Made by a program: the position numbers and the translations under genes. The notes below the pieces were generated by a model that did not search any database, was not told the origin of the DNA, and saw only the letters and a program-made list of their open reading frames with translations. Of a stretch of 64,000 nt of DNA, positions 35,336 through 42,951 are shown piece by piece; the first letter of the stretch is position 1, and each line of letters begins with the position of its first letter. This stretch comes from an uncultured Bacilli bacterium (GTDB taxonomy: Bacteria > Bacillota_I > Bacilli_A > RF39 > UBA660): positions 11,686-75,685 of the forward strand of contig CAKPMC010000007.1 of the NCBI GenBank assembly GCA_934167875.1. The letters run 5' to 3'.

Positions 35336-36016
35336 TTAATTATCAAAAATTAATCTAACAGAAGCACTAATAGCTTCATCAGTTATTTCACTATCAAAAT
35401 TAATAGATTCAATTAAAGCAGAATACTTAATATTTTTCTTTAACAAGTTAGTTAATTCTAAAGAATAATATCTAGGTACATAACCTAAATGGTACCTTTT
35501 ATTCTGCTTAGAAATAATAACTTTAATTGCATATTTATCATATTGATTATTAGGTTCTAATTCTAGTTCTAACTTATCATTAATATGAATCATATGTAAA
35601 ATTTCATTAATATCAGAACTATGTCTAGTACCAGCAACATCAAATTCTACTAAATTAGAATCAAAACAAGGAACAAATTCATAATTATCAGTAATTAATC
35701 TACCTTTTGTAGCCTTCAAAATTTCAAGTTTAGTCGAATTTTTTTCTAATCCATAATGATTTAAAATTTCTAAATAATCAGGCCTATTAATATTTGGAAG
35801 TCTAGTTTCAATATTTGCAAATAACTCATAACTAGTATAAGTTTCATTTATATTTTCAAATCCAGGAAAAAATTTAAACCCAACTAAAACAGCATCATTC
35901 AATTCTGGATTAACATATTTAAAAGTATAAATATTATTTTCATAATTTAAAATACCAATTTTATATCTTCTTCTAGATTCTGGATGTTTCCAAATTAACC
36001 ACATTTCATTTTTCAT
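35336..36016 (-). CDS. HIRAN-domain protein paired with a HipA-like kinase
   Basis: Residues 130-200 form a HIRAN domain (VEFDVAGTRHSSDIN, LELELEPNNQYDKYAIKV, LGYVPRYYS), a fold that binds DNA 3' ends in HLTF. The N-terminal 120 residues (MWLIWKHPESRRRYKIG) resemble the N-terminal half of HipA-linked proteins. ATG 36016 is preferred because AGGGG lies correctly before it. It starts ten bases after the HipA-like kinase stop, so the two form an operon. It may target the kinase to DNA damage or act as its antitoxin partner; both are inference. Confidence 0.75.
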   Translation of the reverse strand: MKNEMWLIWKHPESRRRYKIGILNYENNIYTFKYVNPELNDAVLVGFKFFPGFENINETYTSYELFANIETRLPNINRPDYLEILNHYGLEKNSTKLEILKATKGRLITDNYEFVPCFDSNLVEFDVAGTRHSSDINEILHMIHINDKLELELEPNNQYDKYAIKVIISKQNKRYHLGYVPRYYSLELTNLLKKNIKYSALIESINFDSEITDEAISASVRLIFDN

Positions 36017-36026
36017 ATTAACACCC

Positions 36027-36881
36027 CTATTCAATACTCAAAAGAATGTCTCTTCTCTTTTTTAAGTACATTATTATATATCTTTTATGTTTATCAGTCA
36101 ATAAATCATCAGGAATTCTATTTACTATATTTTCAATTATTTCATCTGTTAATTTATTTAATTTCTTTATTTCATGTTGCACAATATCATGATACTCACT
36201 ATTTAAATATTTTATGAGTTCAAAATGTTTGTATTTACTCTTGTGATCTTCTTTATAAATAAGAGTTTTACTTTTATCAATATATTTATCAAAATCATTA
36301 GTACCATTATAATATTTATCCGCAAATTGTTCATCTCTAAAATTTCTTAATAGATTATCACCATTATCATATAAAGGAGAAAGTTTATATTGAACACCAT
36401 TATGAGTTATTCCCCAATTTTCTTCATGTCTATCTTGTTCACCAGTCAAAGCATCAAATATCATTATCTTTATAAATTCATTAAATAATGATCCATCAAG
36501 ATTATCTAATATGCTCTTAATATTTGTAATAGTATAAAATTTAGCTCTTTCATTACTGTGTATATTTAAATAAGAACTAGCATCGATATGCTCCTCTTTC
36601 CCTATATCTATAAAGAAATAATTTAATACACCTAATATACCTTTTGAATCATACGCAAGTTCTATTTTAGCACATTTATAACCCAATACTTTAGCTATTT
36701 CATAACTCATCTTTTCAGAGCAAGCTTCACTAACTAAATAATTATTTCCTTGATATTTAAAGAAAGCTTTTTCACCATTTTTATCAATAATAATTTCTTT
36801 TACTCGTGAACCTTTTACATTTGGATTAGATTCTAATAATTTAAAATCTACATCCTGTAATTTAATGGGATACTTTTCCAA
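36027..36881 (-). CDS. HipA-like serine/threonine kinase
   Basis: The 284-residue protein is the HipA C-terminal kinase fold without the HipA N-terminal subdomain. Predicted key residues are Lys42 (KAFFKYQ, ATP), catalytic Asp150 and Asn155 in GEQDRHEENWG, and metal-binding Asp172 in LSPLYDNGDNLL, all in the order of HipA/CtkA-type kinases. HipA phosphorylates a tRNA synthetase; the target here is unknown. A TTG start at 36881 follows GAAGGTG. The downstream HIRAN gene is co-transcribed; no HipB-type repressor is adjacent. Confidence 0.8.
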   Translation of the reverse strand: MEKYPIKLQDVDFKLLESNPNVKGSRVKEIIIDKNGEKAFFKYQGNNYLVSEACSEKMSYEIAKVLGYKCAKIELAYDSKGILGVLNYFFIDIGKEEHIDASSYLNIHSNERAKFYTITNIKSILDNLDGSLFNEFIKIMIFDALTGEQDRHEENWGITHNGVQYKLSPLYDNGDNLLRNFRDEQFADKYYNGTNDFDKYIDKSKTLIYKEDHKSKYKHFELIKYLNSEYHDIVQHEIKKLNKLTDEIIENIVNRIPDDLLTDKHKRYIIMYLKKRRDILLSIE

Positions 36882-37004
36882 TCAAAACACCTTCTTTACA
36901 TTTTAAATATATACAACAAAATTATAATATCTACAATATATATTATTTAAGAAAATACAAGTCTATCTTAAAGAAAGTGAATTTTTAATAAATAAAATTG
37001 AACC

Positions 37005-38906
37005 CTACTTAACAACATAAGGATCAGTACTTGTACCTGTTCCAGTTACCTTAACATCAGAAGCAAGATTAATAACAGGCCTTAGACAAGCAGTACCATT
37101 AGTAAATCCATAACCAATAGATTCGTAATTAATATTCCACATAAAAGAGAAACCAGATGAAACACCATTTGGACTCATTATCCAAGAATCAAAACCATTA
37201 TTTAAATATGAAGTTGATTTTTGTGAATGATATTTACCAGAATACACCGCCTCATCATAAGTAAGTAATCCTACCTTAGCATTAACGATACCATTTCCAT
37301 TACCATCGGCTTCACATTTAAAGTCAGGCATATAATCAGTGTAAACAGTCATAACAGCAGACCCAGATTTTGATCCAGTAGCATTTTTAACTTTCGCCTG
37401 TTCACAATAATAATCACCAATAACTATATATTTTGAATAATTTTCATTACTTTCTATATTAGAATTATACCATTCTTCTATAGATGTTTTAGCATTACTA
37501 ATAGAATAATACATATATTTATAACCACTACTACTATTATTAAATTTATATTTAGTGTTATTATTGATTCCATCTTGAGTTACTAATCTAATAGTACCAT
37601 CTTCATTAATACGTACTATTCTCCATGTAATTCCAGCAAATAATACATAATTATTATCTACTGCACCTCTAAAATAATAAGTTGGATTACCACTATTTGT
37701 ATCAGATGATGAATATAAACCACTAGCATCACCTGCGTTACTTGAAGAATTAGTAAGCGTTGGAAGAGCAGTAATCAACTCATTATCAGCAAGTACTCTA
37801 TCCGATAACTTACTAGCACCAATAACCTTTACATTTCTAACAACACTATTTAAATTACCATTACTATCAACAACTATATATCTAATAACATAATCACCAA
37901 CAGCATTAGTATTAACTTTACCTATAGTAATTACTTTATTATTAGCATCAACACTAACTCCACCATCAGTATATTCAGAGCCTTCACTAATAGTTATATT
38001 TTCATCACCAACTAAACTAATACTAGGAACTGTACTACTATTATTAACAGCAATAACTCTAATAGTATTAGTTTTATTACTTCCACTATCAGTAATACTA
38101 TAATTAGCATAATATACTCCAACTCTACTAGTATTTACTTCAGCCACACTAGAAATATTAGTACCATCATAATACTCATAACTAATAGTTGCCTGACTAG
38201 GTATAAATATATCTTTATCATCAACTATTTTTTCTACACCAAGTTCATTATATTTATCACCAACAGTTAAATGAACATCTTTATTACCATTACTATCCCT
38301 ATTTAAGTAAATAATTGGTGCGGTATCTACAACATAACCATCATCAGTATTTTGAATACTATCAACTACTATTCTTGCCTTAAATTCTTTACCCTGTATA
38401 TCATTACTTGCATTTAAATCAATCCAAAGTTTAATACCAATAGTATTACTTTTAGTTGGACCTAAAATATTGTTTTTAGTAAATACTAAATTACTTCCTA
38501 AATTACTAAGTAATATTGGATCAGAATATCCACCATCATCTATTTGATAACTCAATTTAACATATCTCATATCAATCATATTACTAACAGTAGAATCAAG
38601 TTCTAATCTAACCTGATATCTAGCATCAATATTACCATTATTAGTAACTGTAAATTCATGTGCCGTTGTTTTTAAACCATCAGTATCACTCATTGGATAA
38701 GTAGAAAGATTACTTATAACATCAGTTTTCTTTTGATAATCAACTGCTAAGGTACCAGTATAAATAACCATATCTTTACCCTTAATAGTAGTAACAAAAT
38801 AAGCATATGATCCACCAGTTACAACTAAAAATAATAAAATAAAGCCAATAAATAAAAATAAAACAAGTATTTTAGAATTTTTAAGATTTTTAATACGATC
38901 TTTCAT
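37005..38906 (-). CDS. membrane-anchored surface protein with Ig-like repeats
   Basis: A basic N-terminus and one membrane helix (about 12-34) lead into a TasA/CalY-like segment (GGSYAYFV, VIYTGTLAVDYQKK), typical of proteins handled like SipW substrates. Two Ig-like/DUF5011 modules follow (IIYLNRDSNGNKDVHLTVGD and VGDENITISEGSEYTDGGV, about 200-365). The C-terminal 250 residues are a separate globular domain (YYFRGAVDNNYVLFAGITWRI, ACLRPVINLASDV) of unknown function. ATG 38906 follows AGGTGGGG. It is probably displayed on the cell surface. Confidence 0.72.
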   Translation of the reverse strand: MKDRIKNLKNSKILVLFLFIGFILLFLVVTGGSYAYFVTTIKGKDMVIYTGTLAVDYQKKTDVISNLSTYPMSDTDGLKTTAHEFTVTNNGNIDARYQVRLELDSTVSNMIDMRYVKLSYQIDDGGYSDPILLSNLGSNLVFTKNNILGPTKSNTIGIKLWIDLNASNDIQGKEFKARIVVDSIQNTDDGYVVDTAPIIYLNRDSNGNKDVHLTVGDKYNELGVEKIVDDKDIFIPSQATISYEYYDGTNISSVAEVNTSRVGVYYANYSITDSGSNKTNTIRVIAVNNSSTVPSISLVGDENITISEGSEYTDGGVSVDANNKVITIGKVNTNAVGDYVIRYIVVDSNGNLNSVVRNVKVIGASKLSDRVLADNELITALPTLTNSSSNAGDASGLYSSSDTNSGNPTYYFRGAVDNNYVLFAGITWRIVRINEDGTIRLVTQDGINNNTKYKFNNSSSGYKYMYYSISNAKTSIEEWYNSNIESNENYSKYIVIGDYYCEQAKVKNATGSKSGSAVMTVYTDYMPDFKCEADGNGNGIVNAKVGLLTYDEAVYSGKYHSQKSTSYLNNGFDSWIMSPNGVSSGFSFMWNINYESIGYGFTNGTACLRPVINLASDVKVTGTGTSTDPYVVK

Positions 38907-38960
38907 TATTAACCCCACCTATCATACTACTAATAGTATAACATTATTTTCATACAAAAA

Positions 38961-38982
38961 GAAGAAAAATTTCTTTTTCTTC
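38961..38982 (-). terminator. terminator after the YjcZ-like gene pair
   Basis: GAAGAAAAA TTTC TTTTTCTTC is a perfect 9-pair hairpin; on minus it ends the pair of micropeptide genes. Confidence 0.6.
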
Positions 38983-38987
38983 TCCTA

Positions 38988-39113
38988 TTAGCAACCTAAC
39001 CAGCTACCAAGTATTATAGCAAGTAGAATGTATAGAACTATAATGATAACAAATCCTGTTCCACTTCCAGAAGATTGGCAGCAAGTAGTTGTTTGTTCAT
39101 GATTACAAGACAT
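38988..39113 (-). CDS. YjcZ/SscA-like sporulation micropeptide (41 aa)
   Basis: A GGAGGTGTC site precedes the ATG. The peptide has a Cys/Ser/Gly-rich head (SCNHEQTTTCCQSSGSGTG) and a hydrophobic tail with LYILLAIILGSWLGC. The G-F-x-hydrophobic-L-x-I-L-L-x-I-I-x-G pattern matches the YjcZ family of Bacillus small spore proteins. It is the second of two tandem genes; the first ends 20 bases upstream. Confidence 0.7.
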   Translation of the reverse strand: MSCNHEQTTTCCQSSGSGTGFVIIIVLYILLAIILGSWLGC

Positions 39114-39133
39114 CTTAGACACCTCCTTCTAAA

Positions 39134-39214
39134 TTAGATCCATGCACCAAGAATAATTACTAGTAAAATAAATAATACTAATACGATAGCGGAACTTGAT
39201 ACGTAATTACCCAT
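39134..39214 (-). CDS. YjcZ-like micropeptide (26 aa)
   Basis: A perfect GGAGG site lies before the ATG at 39214. The peptide (YVSSSAIVLVLFILLVIILG core, ending GAWI) shares the hydrophobic YjcZ-type helix and the LGxW ending of the neighbour but lacks its Cys-rich head. It is probably a spore or membrane micropeptide made in sporulation. Confidence 0.65.
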   Translation of the reverse strand: MGNYVSSSAIVLVLFILLVIILGAWI

Positions 39215-39304
39215 AATTAAATTCCTCCTTTTTTTGATTACTCACTGTATAATATGGTATTTCCCAAAAAAGGTTCAAGACATTTGTTAATTTTCTTTAA
39301 AATA

Positions 39305-39333
39305 TTGTATTTTAAATAATTATTTGCTATGAT
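39305..39333 (+). promoter_or_regulatory. SigA-type promoter of prsA
   Basis: TTGTAT is followed after 17 bases by TATGAT, about 26 bases before the prsA ATG. Confidence 0.65.
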
Positions 39334-39358
39334 AATACATGTACTAGGAGGAAAATAA

Positions 39359-40366
39359 ATGAAGAAAAACACAATTAAATTAGTAGGAACAACAGCCGCT
39401 GTATTATTATTAGTAACTGGTTGTGGAAAAGTTCCAAAATTAGAAAATGGACAAGATGCTGTTATCACATTAAGTGGTAAAAATATTTCAGTTGACACTC
39501 TATATAATGAAATGAAGGATAGATATGCACTTAGTATATTACTTGATTTAATGGATACTGAGATATTAGATCAAAAGTATGAAGATACTGATGAAATTAA
39601 AAAGGAAATTGATGACCAAGTTAGCTTAATGGTTAAACAGTATGGAAAAGGTAGTGAAGCTACTTTATTACAACAAACATATAGTGCTTGGGGTATTGAT
39701 AATATGGATGATTTAAAGGCATATTTAAAATTACAGTATAAAAGAAATAAAGCTGTAGAAGATTATGCTAAATCAAAAGTAACTGATAAAGAAATAAATA
39801 AATCTTATGAAGAAGATATATTTGGAGATATTTCAGCTAAACATATTTTAATTTCACCAGAAGTAACTTCATCTATGACTGATGCTGAAAAAAAGGCTGC
39901 TGAAGAGGCTGCATTAAAAGAAGCAAATGAAATTATTTCTAAATTAAAAAATGGTGAAGATTTTAGTGAATTAGCTAAAAAATATTCAGATGATGAATCA
40001 ACTGCTAGTAACGGTGGAACATTAGCTGACTTTGCTCATGGTAGTATGCTTTCTGAATTTGAAGAAGCCGCTAAAAAACTAGAAGTAGGAAAATATACAA
40101 CTACTCCTGTTAAAACATCTTATGGATATCATATTATTTTAAAAGTTTCTCAAAAAGATAAGCCATCATTAGATACAGTTAAAGAAGATATTATTGAAGA
40201 ATTAGCTAGTGATAAATTAAATAGTGATGCTACTCTTCAAATCACAGCATTAGAAGAATTAAGAAAAGAATACAAAGTTGAAATACAAGATGATACATTA
40301 AAATCTCAATATGAAACTTATCTAAAAAATGCTAAAGAAAACGCAAAAAACAGTAATAATAACTAA
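39359..40366 (+). CDS. prsA: PrsA-like foldase lipoprotein (parvulin-type peptidyl-prolyl isomerase)
   Basis: A lipoprotein signal with lipobox LVTGC (Cys at 21) anchors the protein outside the membrane. The parvulin domain lies at about 158-255 (SAKHILISPE, AKKYSDDESTASNGGTLADFAHG, TSYGYHIILKV). PrsA helps exported proteins fold. Helical N- and C-terminal arms flank the domain, as in Bacillus PrsA. A SigA-type promoter and AGGAGG site precede it; a terminator follows. Confidence 0.93.
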   Translation: MKKNTIKLVGTTAAVLLLVTGCGKVPKLENGQDAVITLSGKNISVDTLYNEMKDRYALSILLDLMDTEILDQKYEDTDEIKKEIDDQVSLMVKQYGKGSEATLLQQTYSAWGIDNMDDLKAYLKLQYKRNKAVEDYAKSKVTDKEINKSYEEDIFGDISAKHILISPEVTSSMTDAEKKAAEEAALKEANEIISKLKNGEDFSELAKKYSDDESTASNGGTLADFAHGSMLSEFEEAAKKLEVGKYTTTPVKTSYGYHIILKVSQKDKPSLDTVKEDIIEELASDKLNSDATLQITALEELRKEYKVEIQDDTLKSQYETYLKNAKENAKNSNNN

Positions 40367-40376
40367 TAATAAATAA

Positions 40377-40402
40377 AGGAACTTCCAATTGAAGTTCCTT
40401 TT
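40377..40402. terminator. terminator between prsA and recX
   Basis: AGGAACTTC CAATT GAAGTTCCT hairpin followed by TTTT on plus; the recX stop lies at its edge, so it may serve both genes. Confidence 0.85.
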
Positions 40403-41147
40403 ACATGTCATAATTACTAAAACCCTTTTGATATAATTTTTGTTTTAACTTGTATTCTAATTCCTTACCAGAATACTTTTTACTCAATTGAGTTAATATT
40501 TTCTGATACTCTTTTTCATATACATCTTTATCATAAAAATTATATTTACTAATACATTCATTAATATAAGAGCTTGTATACCCAAGTGATAATAAGAAAG
40601 TTTGTATCTTTCTTTTTAATAAAGATGCACCCTTATTATGATTAAGTTTTATTTGTTTTTCTATAATTTTATTAATTCGTTCACACTCCATTTCTTTAGT
40701 ATAAATACTAATTTTATCTGAAATAATATTAGTATCTATTCCTAATTTTTCAAGTTCACTATATATTTTATTAGGTCCATAATTACTCATTAATATTTTA
40801 TCGTGAACAAAACTACTAGCGTAAATAGCTTCATCTAGATAACCTTGCTTTTTTAGCATAATTAATACTTGATTAATACTATCATATTCATAGCCTTTTT
40901 TCTTTAAGTACTCTATTAGTTCCTTAGAACTACGTAATCTAGTATTAATATACTTTAAAGCAACTTCATAAATTTCATATATTTGATTTTCTTTTTGAAT
41001 AGCTTCTAACAATTCCTCATTTATTTTTTTAGATAATAATAATTCATATTTTAAAATTAAATCTTCATGTACTTTTATTTTATTACCATTATCTAAAACA
41101 AGTATATACATACCATTTTTATTTTTAGTAAATTTTTCTATTTTCAT
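40401..41147 (-). CDS. recX: regulatory protein RecX
   Basis: RecX limits RecA filament growth. The protein consists of three-helix RecX repeats (LRSSKELIEYLKKKGYEYDSINQVL, GYLDEAIYASSFV, SNYGPNKIYSELEKLGI). At 248 residues it is of normal length. It is not beside recA, which lies 13 kb away. It is convergent with prsA and lies downstream of rpoZ on the same strand. Confidence 0.9.
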   Translation of the reverse strand: MKIEKFTKNKNGMYILVLDNGNKIKVHEDLILKYELLLSKKINEELLEAIQKENQIYEIYEVALKYINTRLRSSKELIEYLKKKGYEYDSINQVLIMLKKQGYLDEAIYASSFVHDKILMSNYGPNKIYSELEKLGIDTNIISDKISIYTKEMECERINKIIEKQIKLNHNKGASLLKRKIQTFLLSLGYTSSYINECISKYNFYDKDVYEKEYQKILTQLSKKYSGKELEYKLKQKLYQKGFSNYDM

Positions 41148-41176
41148 AAAATCACCACTATATTAATTATACAAGA

Positions 41177-41204
41177 AAAAAAGATTAAAAACTTAATCTT
41201 TTTT
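41177..41204 (-). terminator. terminator of rpoZ
   Basis: AAAAAAGATTAA AAAC TTAATCTTTTTT is a perfect 12-pair stem; the rpoZ stop codon is its first arm. Confidence 0.85.
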
Positions 41205-41393
41205 CACTATAATTAAATTATTTTCAATTTCCTCTAATGCTCTACCAAGATTCTTTTTAGATACATACTTATATTCAGGCATTTGATAATGACCAGTAGC
41301 AGCCATTTGTTTACTTCTTTTACTAATAATATGAACAAGTTCATATTTAGAATCAATAATATTTAAAATCTTATCGATTGATGGATAAATCAC
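41193..41393 (-). CDS. rpoZ: RNA polymerase omega subunit
   Basis: The 66-residue protein matches omega: MIYPSIDKILNIIDSKYELVHIISKRSKQM, where YPSID and SKY-LV--xxKR are the family pattern, and the C-terminal KKNLGRALEEIENNLI. Omega stabilises RNA polymerase assembly. The start is GTG at 41393 behind GAAGGTGA. gmk, the usual neighbour, is not here. Confidence 0.9.
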   Translation of the reverse strand: MIYPSIDKILNIIDSKYELVHIISKRSKQMAATGHYQMPEYKYVSKKNLGRALEEIENNLIIVKKD

Positions 41394-41474
41394 TGTATCA
41401 CCTTCCCTATAATTATAATAAACCGTAATAAAAAAGAGTACAAGTAATTTACATTAATTAGACAAAACTTTACA

Positions 41475-41996
41475 TTATTTTCTGGTTTGAATTTTAAAAG
41501 AATTTAAAAAGTTATCCAAGTTATATTCTGTACAAAAATTACTAAATGAATTAACATATTGTTGAAATCTATCATTATCAATTATAGATACTCCACTATC
41601 TACTAAATCATGAACTAAATCTTTATCATTAATTTTATCACTAGGCCAAAAATCTAAATAAACAAGTTTATTATTATCTTTTCTAACAAACTGTGAAAAT
41701 GTAGGATCTATCAATAATCTAACTAAATTATCATTATTCATATATTCAGCAAGTAGTGCTACATGATCAACTCCAACCAATTCTTCTAAGTTCAAATAAT
41801 AAACATTAACACCACTTAGTTTTACAGAAATTTGATATTTAATTTGATTAGCAATATATTTACAAAAACCATCAAGTTCTTCTACCTGATCAGTAAGTTT
41901 TCTTCTTTCTTCTAATACAATATTTTTTATATCTTTTGTTTTATCTCTAGTATCAATATTTAAAATTGAATTATAAAATGAATTAATATCAACCAT
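41475..41996 (-). CDS. transglutaminase-like Cys-His-Asp protein (173 aa), function unknown
   Basis: I do not recognise a named family, but the order Cys45 (LDGFCKYIAN), His78 (VGVDHVALLAEY) and Asp97 (RLLIDPTFSQF) matches the catalytic triad pattern of transglutaminase-like cysteine peptidases. There is no signal peptide. It starts with ATG behind an AGGAG-type site and lies between rpoZ and cotD. Its position in a sporulation-rich region would fit a coat cross-linker like Tgl, but this is inference. Confidence 0.6.
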   Translation of the reverse strand: MVDINSFYNSILNIDTRDKTKDIKNIVLEERRKLTDQVEELDGFCKYIANQIKYQISVKLSGVNVYYLNLEELVGVDHVALLAEYMNNDNLVRLLIDPTFSQFVRKDNNKLVYLDFWPSDKINDKDLVHDLVDSGVSIIDNDRFQQYVNSFSNFCTEYNLDNFLNSFKIQTRK

Positions 41997-42035
41997 ATGT
42001 ATAATCTCCTATATCTTATATTATAACATCAAAAG

Positions 42036-42057
42036 AAAAAAAGTCTTTCGACTTTTT
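42036..42057 (-). terminator. terminator of the cotD-like gene
   Basis: AAAAAGTC TTTC GACTTTTT is a perfect 8-pair hairpin; its right arm reaches the stop codon. Confidence 0.8.
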
Positions 42058-42391
42058 ATCTAAAATTACAACAAGAACCACATTGAACTTCACTGCATAC
42101 ATTTTCTTCACAGCATGAATAAGAAGGTTGATAAGTATGTTTAAATACATGGTGGTTAACTATTTTTGTTCTCATAGGACATACGTGTGGAACTTCATGC
42201 ACAATAGTACGATTTACAACTCTTTCTTGCATAGGTTCAATTATAGGTCTTTGTACTCCACCAGCCATTGGTTGAGCCATATTACCCATTTGATTGTTAG
42301 CCATTTCAATATTCATATCAACATCAATATTTTCAGCATTAAAAGTGTTGTTTACTTCGTTTTGTCTATCGTAACAACAATTTCTAAACAT
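42056..42391 (-). CDS. CotD-type inner spore coat protein
   Basis: The C-terminal half (HEVPHVCPMRTKIVNHHVFK, HTYQPSYSCC) matches the CotD pattern TxxVNHHVYxH, with Cys- and His-rich ends (MFRNCCYD, CGSCCNFR). The middle is Met/Asn/Gln-rich. CotD is an inner coat protein made in the mother cell. AGGAGG precedes the ATG, and the gene is monocistronic with its own terminator. Confidence 0.85.
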   Translation of the reverse strand: MFRNCCYDRQNEVNNTFNAENIDVDMNIEMANNQMGNMAQPMAGGVQRPIIEPMQERVVNRTIVHEVPHVCPMRTKIVNHHVFKHTYQPSYSCCEENVCSEVQCGSCCNFR

Positions 42392-42460
42392 GTTTCTTTC
42401 CTCCTATCTAATTTATAGTATGAAGAAAAAAAATAGTGTTATAATTGCTTAGCCCAAAAT

Positions 42461-42495
42461 AAAAGAAATTAGCTAATTAGCAGTTAATTTCTTTT
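42461..42495 (-). terminator. terminator after the TGA-interrupted ORF
   Basis: AAAAGAAATTA and TAATTTCTTTT form a perfect 11-pair stem with an inner GCTAATTAGC palindrome. It ends beyond the frame that would continue past the TGA, not beyond the TGA itself. Confidence 0.65.
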
Positions 42496-42583
42496 GAATT
42501 GGAGTATTATCACTAAAAACTTGATTATATTTTTTTTCTAAATCACTAACGATTTCTATGTCATTTTCTATTTGCTTCTTTTT

Positions 42584-42937
42584 TCATTTTATAAAAGCAC
42601 TAGAGAAAAAGCCATTATTAACATTATCCCATAAAACCTCAGAAGACTTTGTATCAAGTATAGCCAGAACACAACTAACAAAGTAATTAATATTATTAAT
42701 ATTTGTTGGAATAATATAATGATTTTGTGTTTCATAATAATAATTACTATCTAGTTCATAAGAATCATTAAAAAAAATAGGCTGAATTTCTTGTTCTCGT
42801 AAGCATTTTTCAAATTCAACCGCAATAAATCCAATTTCTTCTTTAGTTATAGCAACAGGTAAATTTAAACTATTTACTTTAACATACATATAAGCAGCTA
42901 AAATTTGATTAATATTATAATTAAAAATCTTTTTCAT
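42584..42937 (-). CDS. unknown protein with a TGA stop followed by an in-frame 36-codon extension
   Basis: I do not recognise this soluble 117-residue protein. It begins 14 bases after ffh, on the same strand, with a weak GAGCG site. After FFSSAFIK comes TGA, but the same frame then continues for 36 codons with coding-like composition (EKKYNQVFSDNTPIQKKL) to a TAG at 42473, and no start codon exists inside that stretch. The terminator abuts that second stop, as in other genes here. The gene is therefore probably interrupted by nonsense mutation, or less likely read through. Confidence 0.6.
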   Translation of the reverse strand: MKKIFNYNINQILAAYMYVKVNSLNLPVAITKEEIGFIAVEFEKCLREQEIQPIFFNDSYELDSNYYYETQNHYIIPTNINNINYFVSCVLAILDTKSSEVLWDNVNNGFFSSAFIK

Positions 42938-42951
42938 TAAGTATTCACGCT

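Noticed and set aside
42128..42418. Plus-strand 96-residue His-rich ORF
   Set aside because: It is the antisense of the CotD-type coat gene, which has a strong ribosome binding site and a family match.
42584..42586. TGA decoded as tryptophan (mycoplasma-type code)
   Set aside because: The collagen-like gene ending at 6244 uses TGA as a stop and Trp codons elsewhere are TGG, so the standard code applies.
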